Of a stretch of DNA of 62,464 nucleotides, positions 57,016-62,464 are shown in pieces; positions within the stretch are counted from its first letter, which is position 1; every line of letters begins with the position of its first letter. The stretch comes from Sphingomonas sp. OV641. Lineage in GTDB: Bacteria; Pseudomonadota; Alphaproteobacteria; Sphingomonadales; Sphingomonadaceae. The notes beneath the pieces are model-generated. The model did no database searches and was not told where the DNA came from. It saw only the letters and a program-made list of their open reading frames with translations. The translations under genes and the position numbers were made by a program. Location of the stretch: contig NZ_FNZB01000009.1 of the NCBI RefSeq assembly GCF_900109205.1, positions 1 to 62,464 of the forward strand. The letters are read 5' to 3'.

Positions 57016-57037
57016 AGGTGTGCCACGTGGCACACCT
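57016..57037. repeat. parS-like palindrome, copy 1
   Basis: 22-bp perfect palindrome with core TGTGCCACGTGGCACA flanked by AGG/CCT. Architecture (16-bp core, central CACGTG) resembles ParB binding sites (TGTTCCACGTGGAACA type). Identical to the 61249 copy. Confidence 0.75.
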
Positions 57038-57156
57038 TTCACGCGAGGATCGTCACCCAATAGGGCCGAGACGGCGGTACGGCGGCTTGGTCGGCGCAGA
57101 GAGCGAAAGGAGCGGTGCTTGCAGGGTCGCACCCGGCTTCACGCTGATCCTAGACG

Positions 57157-57780
57157 TTAGCGTTCTGTAGCAACCCTGTTGAATAGAGCGCCATCTATAA
57201 GCTGGATCTCTGCCGTTTTGAGGGGCCGCACACCCTCTTTGGTGAGAACCCATGTCATGTCGTTGGATTGCCCCAGCGTGATACCTGACACCTGCTTTCC
57301 TTCGAGATGGTAAATCCACACCTCCCCTCGGGTGATGTTACCTATGCGGTCTTTCGCTCGGATCGTACCTGCAACATGGCCAGCGGCGACCACAATGAGG
57401 ATGACAATGGTCCCGCACCCCACCCGAGCCATAAACAATGTCAGAGGATCAAAAAACGGCGGCCTATGCGATGCAGCCCTGGCGCGGTCGAAGAGCTTGC
57501 CGGCAATCAAAGTAAGCGCCGTCACGATCAGCAGCGGCAGGATCGCTGTAAGCCACGCGCCGGTTGTGGTGATAATGGCACCGAGGCCCTCCACCGCAAC
57601 TGCAATGTTCGAACCGCCAAGATTGGTCGGATCGATGGCAAAACGGCCGAAATAGGCCTGTCTGTAGGTCCACCCGGCAAAATAGATGGCCGCTAATATG
57701 GTGGCGATCACGAAGGCGGAGTCAAACGCCTTGGTGACGAGTTCACGCGGTGAGGAAGATGTTCCAGGGCCTGCGGGCAT
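57157..57780 (-). CDS. Membrane protein of unknown function
   Basis: 207 aa with three or four membrane spans (AFVIATILAAIYFAGWTY, AWLTAILPLLIVTALTLIAG, VGCGTIVILIVVAAGHVAG) and a C-terminal soluble part. No recognised domain. It lies between two parS-like sites and may be part of the defence or partition neighbourhood. Confidence 0.65.
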   Translation of the reverse strand: MPAGPGTSSSPRELVTKAFDSAFVIATILAAIYFAGWTYRQAYFGRFAIDPTNLGGSNIAVAVEGLGAIITTTGAWLTAILPLLIVTALTLIAGKLFDRARAASHRPPFFDPLTLFMARVGCGTIVILIVVAAGHVAGTIRAKDRIGNITRGEVWIYHLEGKQVSGITLGQSNDMTWVLTKEGVRPLKTAEIQLIDGALFNRVATER

Positions 57781-57901
57781 TTGTCCTCCTTACGGGAATG
57801 GCTTTGCGAAGCGGCGTATAGATCCCACGTACACGGGTGGCTGGATCGTCGAGCTGACGAACGCGGCCCCAGCTCGGGAACCAGTTCCTTGCTGGCGTAG
57901 C

Positions 57902-57917
57902 TGTGCCACGTGGCACA
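57902..57917. repeat. parS-like palindrome, copy 2
   Basis: TGTGCCACGTGGCACA, 16-bp perfect palindrome, same core as copies 1 and 3, in the gap between two minus-strand genes. Confidence 0.72.
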
Positions 57918-57987
57918 CCCCTCTTCATCGCTGGAACGATGCGTCCGACCCGGCCGAGTGATATGCCGGCGGATTGACCCGCCGGAG

Positions 57988-58821
57988 TCAGGCCGGCGTG
58001 TCGTCGTTGCCCGGTGCAGGCTGTGCGAGACCTGTATCGACGACGGCGGGTAGGGCTTCCACCGTTTCGACCTCGGTAGCGGCCGTTTGCAGGCGGATCG
58101 AGCTTCGCACCGATGCCGCGTCGAGCCGGTCCTGAAAGTAGGTCTGCGACCAAGCCATGTCAGCCCATTCGTCGGGGCGCGCCTGATAGGCGCCGACGCG
58201 GCCGACCAGACCACATAGCCAGTCGGCGCACTGGCATGTCTGGTAGCGTTCGCTCTCGACTTGGAAGGGCGGCTCGATGATGCGACGCCGGGGGGAGGGG
58301 CCACCATACATGGCTTGGCTCGCGCGAGTCAGGATGGCGTCGCGATCCTGATGCTCGTCCATGACGATGACCATATCGGCGTCGTTCTGATCGGCATATT
58401 GGTTGAGGCGCTTCATCGCCTCGCCCAGGACCGTGAGGTAAAGCGCCTGCGCCTTAAACTCCGCGACGGGGCGGTTCTTCTCGAGGCCAACGTAGAAGAC
58501 ATGCCCGCCGCTTGCGCGGATCTTGTTGAGGATGCGATTGGCCGCCGTGCGAACCTGCCGGTATTTCTCGACGTTCATGCTGGTGAAGAGGGCCGAGCCC
58601 TTCTTCTCCCATGTCGCGGGATGCTGGCCGCTTTGCCCGATCTCCCAAGCCAGCATGTTGCATTTGAGCTGGTAGAACCAGGTCGAGAATTGCCGCACGG
58701 ATGAGTAGGGGAGGATCATGCCCCCGAGCCCGAAAACGGGACTGTCATTGTAGGCGGGATCGTCGCGCGCGACATACGGGCCGATGTGGCCAAACTCGTC
58801 GAGATAAGCGAAATACAGCAT
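57988..58821 (-). CDS. DUF3800 protein
   Basis: 277 aa from the ATG at 58821 (GGGGACC upstream). MLYFAYLDEFGHIGPY at the N-terminus and ADMVIVMDEHQDRDAILTRA later carry the paired acidic residues of the DUF3800 RNase-H-like fold. Such proteins are widespread near defence genes. It follows the small RyR-like gene by 122 nt, with a hairpin between. Confidence 0.85.
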   Translation of the reverse strand: MLYFAYLDEFGHIGPYVARDDPAYNDSPVFGLGGMILPYSSVRQFSTWFYQLKCNMLAWEIGQSGQHPATWEKKGSALFTSMNVEKYRQVRTAANRILNKIRASGGHVFYVGLEKNRPVAEFKAQALYLTVLGEAMKRLNQYADQNDADMVIVMDEHQDRDAILTRASQAMYGGPSPRRRIIEPPFQVESERYQTCQCADWLCGLVGRVGAYQARPDEWADMAWSQTYFQDRLDAASVRSSIRLQTAATEVETVEALPAVVDTGLAQPAPGNDDTPA

Positions 58822-58843
58822 GCAGGTCCCCAGAATCGCGAAA

Positions 58844-58862
58844 GCCCACGCTAAGCGTGGGC
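58844..58862 (-). promoter_or_regulatory. Hairpin in DUF3800 leader
   Basis: GCCCACGCT-A-AGCGTGGGC, 9-bp near-palindrome ending 22 nt before the DUF3800 start. May be an operator (palindrome) rather than a terminator. Confidence 0.4.
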
Positions 58863-58943
58863 CTCGGAATTGGGGCAGCCCGTGAGCCGCGTCCGTCAAC
58901 AGATATGAGCGATGAGCCTGGTGTTGTCAAGAACGGACGCTGA

Positions 58944-59222
58944 TTACTCCCCTGAGCGAAAGGCGTCCTCAATGATGGGCAGGTATCGCTCCACCTGCTC
59001 CTTGTCGCTCTCCTGCTCATCGGCGGGAAGATCGGCATAGTCGGTCGCAATCTGCTTTTCCCAGCGTTCGACAAGATCGGCGGGGATCAGCAACGAGCCG
59101 TCCTCCTGTTTGGTCGCCTTGCCGTGCATGTAGCGCTGCCAATGCGACCAGCGCTCATGTTCGATCGCGGCGAGGCGTTCGACCAAGGTCTTACGGGCGT
59201 CAGCGGCGAGAGGCTTTGCCAT
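58944..59222 (-). CDS. Small RyR-like domain protein
   Basis: 92 aa, one nt after the caspase gene stop. IEHERWSHWQRYMHGK and DYADLPADEQESDKEQVERY fit the HExW ... YxxLPxxExxxDr pattern of bacterial ryanodine-receptor (RyR) domains, thought to sense nucleotide-like ligands. The match is by eye and could be wrong. Tight coupling to caspase and TIR suggests a sensor or gatekeeper in that system. Confidence 0.55.
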   Translation of the reverse strand: MAKPLAADARKTLVERLAAIEHERWSHWQRYMHGKATKQEDGSLLIPADLVERWEKQIATDYADLPADEQESDKEQVERYLPIIEDAFRSGE

Positions 59223-59223
59223 G

Positions 59224-60213
59224 TTAGATCAGCCCGCTTTCCACCAGACTTCGATAATGCTCGCCCAATACAGTCAGCTCGCAGGCTTTGCTGCCCATCG
59301 CTGCGTGCCACATATGCGGTGCATCGACGGGGCGCACGAGGTTGACCCTCACATACCGTTGGAGCACCGCGAATATCGCGGTTTTCTCCGGGTCCGGCGG
59401 TGGAATGGAGGGGTCGTTCTTCTGCTCCTCCGACCGCTCGGGCTCAAATGCCGGATCGAGAGGGAATTGGTAAGTGGCGGTCGGAAAATGCTTCGCCAGC
59501 GCCTGAAGATCGGTCAGCGCGATCGGGGGTGCCGCCTTGCGCAGCGACACGAAGGTTTTGACATTCGTCTTGAACACCGGGCGCTGCTTCCACGGCCCAA
59601 GCGACTGGTCGATATGAGCATAGACGCTGCCCGGCGTGACGTCGCCCAGCAGGTTGGCGGCGGCGCCGCCGAGCGCGTCGACGAACAGGCTGGTGAACAC
59701 GCCGGCACCGCCCCCTTCGACCTCCATCGCATATTGCTCGGCGGTGGACGCTGTGAGGATGGTCATGCCGTCGCGGATTTCCGCAGCGGGATGGGTGGGA
59801 CGTTCCCCGGCAGCGCCACTATGGCAGCTATCGAGGATGATGATCTTGTTCTTCGCCCCGGAATTGGCAGCGAGCGTCATGATGTCTGAAAGCGGCAGGC
59901 CATCGTCGCCGCTGCGGCTGTCGCTGGTGCAGAGGTAGCCGCCGGTGTCCTCGATGAAGCCATGCCCGGCGAAGTAGAACAGGGCGATGTCCGCGTCGTC
60001 GGCATAGAGTTCGCGGACAGCCGCCTTCAGCTCCTCGCGATCGACCAGATCGCCGGGACCGGTGCCGGTCAGGAGCTTAGGTGTAGCGAAGTTGACGGTG
60101 CCGTCGGCGTGGCGCTCGAGCATGGCCTTCACCGAGTGCGCGTCGTTCACGCACCCGCTGAGGTTCCCGATTTTCTCGTAATGGTCGATACCGACGATCA
60201 GGGCCTTGCGCAC
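59224..60213 (-). CDS. Caspase-like (C14) protease
   Basis: 329 aa, GTG start at 60213. The p20-like domain has [20 protein letters not shown], the catalytic His84 in LFYFAGHGF and Cys130 in [11 protein letters not shown]. About 110 further residues form a C-terminal region that may regulate activity. Lies 13 nt after the TIR gene and 1 nt before the RyR-like gene. Likely a suicide protease fired by the TIR signal. Confidence 0.9.
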   Translation of the reverse strand: MRKALIVGIDHYEKIGNLSGCVNDAHSVKAMLERHADGTVNFATPKLLTGTGPGDLVDREELKAAVRELYADDADIALFYFAGHGFIEDTGGYLCTSDSRSGDDGLPLSDIMTLAANSGAKNKIIILDSCHSGAAGERPTHPAAEIRDGMTILTASTAEQYAMEVEGGGAGVFTSLFVDALGGAAANLLGDVTPGSVYAHIDQSLGPWKQRPVFKTNVKTFVSLRKAAPPIALTDLQALAKHFPTATYQFPLDPAFEPERSEEQKNDPSIPPPDPEKTAIFAVLQRYVRVNLVRPVDAPHMWHAAMGSKACELTVLGEHYRSLVESGLI

Positions 60214-60226
60214 CGTCGCCTCCGGC

Positions 60227-60598
60227 TCAGAGTGAATCGATGAAGTTGGTGATGTTGGCGTCGCTCCAGGCAACGGTGCTGACGCCCGCGATCGAGGCGC
60301 GATCATCCTTATAGGCGTAGATGCCTTGGATCGGCTTGCCCTCTTCCTGGGCGCACTGGATTTCCCACTTCTGGCCCGTCGAGGCTGCCGAGTTCTTGCT
60401 GACCAGAACGATCACACCATGCGAGCGCTTGATCCGCGTGCGGACACGATCCTTCCAGTCTTTGTCGTATGGCTCCTTCACCGACATATCGATAAACTCG
60501 AATGGCTGCCGCGGATGGAGCGACTGCCCTTTGAGGAAGTCACGCTGCCGTTCATCCTCGATGGCGAACGCGATGAAGAGCACTTTCTTATCAGCCAT
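60227..60598 (-). CDS. TIR-like (DUF1863/ThsB-type) protein
   Basis: 123 aa. Flavodoxin-like TIR fold: [51 protein letters not shown] and [20 protein letters not shown]. Glu79 sits where ThsB-type TIRs have the NADase Glu (WE). Start 60598 has GGAGG 9 nt upstream. First gene of the TIR-caspase-RyR operon; expected to make a cyclic-ADP-ribose-like signal on phage infection. Confidence 0.88.
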   Translation of the reverse strand: MADKKVLFIAFAIEDERQRDFLKGQSLHPRQPFEFIDMSVKEPYDKDWKDRVRTRIKRSHGVIVLVSKNSAASTGQKWEIQCAQEEGKPIQGIYAYKDDRASIAGVSTVAWSDANITNFIDSL

Positions 60599-60632
60599 TT
60601 CCAACATCCTCCATTATGGTTCTATTTCGATA

Positions 60633-61250
60633 ATGAATCAGCGAACGCCCGACGACTTTAAGCATGAGCTGCAAGCTCTGGATACCGCCCATGCTCAAAA
60701 CGAAGCTGCACGCGACAGCTTTGTTGCACTTGCACACACGGCGCTATTTGCCGCTTCTGTGTCATTTGTAGGAAGCGCGGTTCCGCTTGCCAAGGCGGTG
60801 TGGCCGTATGCCTTGGTTGCCGGATGGGCGATCGATGTTTTGGGGCTTCTTGCCCTGACGGTGAGCTTCGCGACGGCGCGTAAGGCGGTCGATGCGCGGC
60901 GAGCTGCCCTCTACGACGATATCCCGCCGGTAGCGGCTTGGTCCGAACGTCTCAACGGGTTCGCGCTATGGTCATTTCCCGCCGCTCTTCTATGTTTGTT
61001 CTCTTTTGTCACAGCGAACGTGGTCAGTATCAATGAGCGAGAAGCCAGCCCCTCCGCCAGCACCGCCGCCATCCCGATCGGGCGGATCGAGGGGGATAGC
61101 GCCGCCGCCACGCGCGCCGTTGCCGCCGGGGGGCGTGTCGCAGCCTCAAACGGGCGTTGTTCCGGCGCCACGGGCTCCGGTCGCCCCACCACCGCCGCCG
61201 CCGCCTCCGGCGCCTGCCAAGAAGTAGGTTGCGGCGCACCGCGCAGATAG
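60633..61250 (+). CDS. Multi-span membrane protein (SLATT-like), divergent from TIR
   Basis: 205 aa from 60633, 34 nt from the TIR start. A helical N-terminus (DDFKHELQALDTAHAQNEAA) is followed by three membrane spans and a low-complexity Ala/Ser/Gly tail after about residue 130. Layout is like SLATT-type pore effectors. The tail region also encodes a Pro-rich protein in another frame, so the true C-terminus is uncertain. Confidence 0.6.
   Translation: MNQRTPDDFKHELQALDTAHAQNEAARDSFVALAHTALFAASVSFVGSAVPLAKAVWPYALVAGWAIDVLGLLALTVSFATARKAVDARRAALYDDIPPVAAWSERLNGFALWSFPAALLCLFSFVTANVVSINEREASPSASTAAIPIGRIEGDSAAATRAVAAGGRVAASNGRCSGATGSGRPTTAAAASGACQEVGCGAPRR
61033..61227 (+). CDS. Proline-rich protein overlapping membrane gene
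   Basis: 64 aa, MSEKPAPPPAPPPSRSGG start and a P8 run before APAKK stop. Lies wholly inside the tail of the 60633 gene in a different frame. Either a separate protein, or the real tail of the membrane protein after a frameshift. Confidence 0.4.
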   Translation: MSEKPAPPPAPPPSRSGGSRGIAPPPRAPLPPGGVSQPQTGVVPAPRAPVAPPPPPPPPAPAKK

Positions 61251-61270
61251 GTGTGCCACGTGGCACACCT
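61249..61270. repeat. parS-like palindrome, copy 3
   Basis: 22-bp perfect palindrome identical to 57016-57037. It spans the stops of two convergent genes. Confidence 0.75.
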
Positions 61271-61878
61271 CATCGTCGTGTAAGGCGATCCAGTTCGGCG
61301 TGGGTTCGGGCGGTGCGCGCTGCGCCACGATTGGCCGATAGGGCGCATAGCGCGGCAAAGGCGACGAGGCCGCATCCGATCAGCGTGAAGGTGCGCGCGT
61401 CCCCGTCATCGCCCGACAGGAAGACCGCTCCCAAGCCGATGACGAGCAGGATCAGGCTGAAGCAGATCTCCGTCGCGACGCTGGCGAGCGGGGTGGGAAG
61501 GTCGCGCAAGCGGATGCCCCGCGTCTGATTATGCCAGTCGCGGACCAGCATGGGGCAGTCCGGAATGGGCTCGCATACGGCACGAACGCGGTCGCCGACG
61601 GCCAAGGCGATATAGTCGCTCGCGCACAGCTTGAGCGTGTGGCCGTTGACCTCGAACAGCATCGCGAACTCGCGGGAGGTATTCACGAAGGTATGCGTCT
61701 CCGCGCGGGTCAGGCCGGTCCGGTGGATCGTATCACCGGGATGCGAAATGGGCACGGCGGGGTCTGCGCGGTGGGTCGTGTGTTGGGTCACGCTTACGTC
61801 GGTCGTGTCGTGAAAACCGATGATATACGAGACCGGCCCTTCGATGGCGACGAACCGTTGCTGCTTCCTCATAGCCAA
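61270..61878 (-). CDS. Membrane protein of unknown function
   Basis: 202 aa. A beta-rich N-terminal part (VAIEGPVSYIIGFHDTTDVS, FAMLFEVNGHTLKL) and two C-terminal spans (FSLILLVIGLGAVFLSG, LIGCGLVAFAALCALSA). Overlaps the upstream gene by 10 nt. No domain recognised; it may belong with the plasmid maintenance genes. Confidence 0.6.
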   Translation of the reverse strand: MAMRKQQRFVAIEGPVSYIIGFHDTTDVSVTQHTTHRADPAVPISHPGDTIHRTGLTRAETHTFVNTSREFAMLFEVNGHTLKLCASDYIALAVGDRVRAVCEPIPDCPMLVRDWHNQTRGIRLRDLPTPLASVATEICFSLILLVIGLGAVFLSGDDGDARTFTLIGCGLVAFAALCALSANRGAARTARTHAELDRLTRR

Positions 61879-62216
61879 CGTCCTTGCAAGGCTGCGTCAA
61901 ACTCGACGGCCAGCGTGACGGCGCCGGCGACCAGCGCGGCGAGCGCGAACAGCGCGAGCCGCGCCCGGATGCCGGGGCGCAAGTCGTGCGTGATGGCGAT
62001 GGCGGCCCCGATCGCCACCCCGAGGATCAGCGCTGGCCCCAGCTCGTAGAGGACCAGGCCGGGAAGGCGGTTGGGGAGCAGGTAGGGGAAAGCACGGATG
62101 AGGCGACCGGCCAGGACGGCGCCGACGACAAGGGACAGCGCCATGCCCCAACGGCCGATCAGGACGGCGGCGGGAGAACCGCGCTCAAGCATTGGAGCGG
62201 TTCCCCGCATGAGCAA
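61869..62216 (-). CDS. Small membrane protein
   Basis: 115 aa (start could be 62192). Three membrane spans (WGMALSLVVGAVLAGRLI, LGPALILGVAIGAAIAI, ALFALAALVAGAVTLAV). Coupled to the 61270 gene. Function unknown. Confidence 0.55.
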   Translation of the reverse strand: MLMRGTAPMLERGSPAAVLIGRWGMALSLVVGAVLAGRLIRAFPYLLPNRLPGLVLYELGPALILGVAIGAAIAITHDLRPGIRARLALFALAALVAGAVTLAVEFDAALQGRWL

Positions 62217-62368
62217 CGCCTGCCCGCGAGGGCGGCCCTTTGTGGCCTAGTCTGATCGTCACCCGCACGGGCGGAAACCCGGCGACGGGGTTCCGCGGAG
62301 CGGCGTGGCACACGCCAGCGCAGTAGAGCACGGGCCGGCGGCAGGCCTCGCTTACTGCTTGATCGTCC

Positions 62369-62464
62369 CTAGGTGTTTAGTCCCGGCATCTGGTGGATCG
62401 GATTGACGATGAACCGGTCTGGCTCTGACGTCCAGATCTTGGTGATATATTCGTAGGGTGTGAG
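62369..62464 (-). CDS. IS481-like transposase, C-terminal end (partial)
   Basis: Thirty-one codons at the right edge read TPYEYITKIWTSEPDRFI then a HQMPGLN ending, the usual C-terminus of IS481-type transposases. The rest lies outside the window. About 150 nt of non-coding DNA separates it from the 61869 gene. Confidence 0.75.
   Translation of the reverse strand, partial: LTPYEYITKIWTSEPDRFIVNPIHQMPGLNT

Larger units (their letters stand above)
56718..57156. other. Gene-free stretch with palindromes
   Basis: 439 bp without a supportable gene on either strand, between ardC's start and the stop of the next minus-strand gene. It holds the nested inverted repeat at 56841-56879 and one parS-like palindrome at 57016-57037. 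Probably regulatory or partition DNA; the ardC promoter must lie here or nearby. Confidence 0.7.

Noticed and set aside
62305..62315. Fourth parS-like site near the right end
   Set aside because: Only one arm (GTGGCACAC) is present, without the symmetric partner.

Overview
The window looks like accessory DNA, probably plasmid-borne, from an alphaproteobacterium of the sphingomonad group. It is GC-rich throughout. It carries a P450 that I recognise as the Sphingomonas CYP152 fatty-acid alpha-hydroxylase (Arg241, Ala245 and Cys361 all fall where expected), a DUF6118-type plasmid gene remnant, ArdC, and long tandem heavy-metal resistance operons. Both edges are insertion sequences: an IS21-family right end (1-1104) and the last codons of an IS481-like transposase (62369-62464). 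No replication gene, rRNA, tRNA or CRISPR array was seen.

Region 1 (1.1-17 kb) is a periplasmic copper/silver defence block. A CusCBA-type efflux operon has its pump gene cut at about codon 675 by the IS21 element. Beside it lie small secreted metal-binding proteins (DUF411, DUF305), copA-copB-cytochrome c-PepSY, a cnrYXH-like anti-sigma/sensor/ECF-sigma operon, copC-copD, an unexpected fliQ, a cytosolic four-helix copper-storage protein (Csp) and a DUF4396 membrane protein. Six promoters share one ECF-type signature, (G/A)AGGG(A/G)T followed by CGTA with its first base always 21 nt from the first base of the upstream box. They precede copA, DUF305, cnrY, copC, csp and DUF4396, so the sigma factor probably runs this block as one regulon.

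Region 2 (17-29 kb) holds an orphan restriction-endonuclease-like gene, a copper P-type ATPase with its CueR-type regulator, a frameshifted DUF6118 gene and the CYP152 P450. It continues with a small mer-like unit (MerR, MerT-like, GDCCVxC protein, no MerA), a retropepsin-PDZ protein, and a pbr/cad-like unit (MerR, CDF exporter, cytochrome c-FTR1 permease). Each MerR-type promoter has a long 19-nt spacer.

Region 3 (29-54.5 kb) is Zn/Cd/Co/Ni/Mn homeostasis. It has two czcCBA operons, each preceded by a small His-rich secreted protein, a ZIP-like transporter, a CDF protein, a P1B-4 ATPase, MgtC and DedA proteins, two MliC-like lipoproteins, a bestrophin and an unexpected fliE. It ends with rcnA/rcnR and mntP. 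The mntP gene is preceded by a yybP-ykoY manganese riboswitch and by an extra copy of the G/C-tract operator found in the rcnA-rcnR intergenic region.

Region 4 (54.5-62.4 kb) is plasmid backbone and defence. It has an ArdC operon, a 440-bp gene-free stretch with nested palindromes, and three copies of a parS-like palindrome TGTGCCACGTGGCACA. A compact operon encodes a TIR-like protein, a caspase-like protease and a small RyR-like protein, followed by DUF3800, with a divergent multi-span membrane protein. This TIR-caspase-RyR module is the best candidate for a new biological system in the window.
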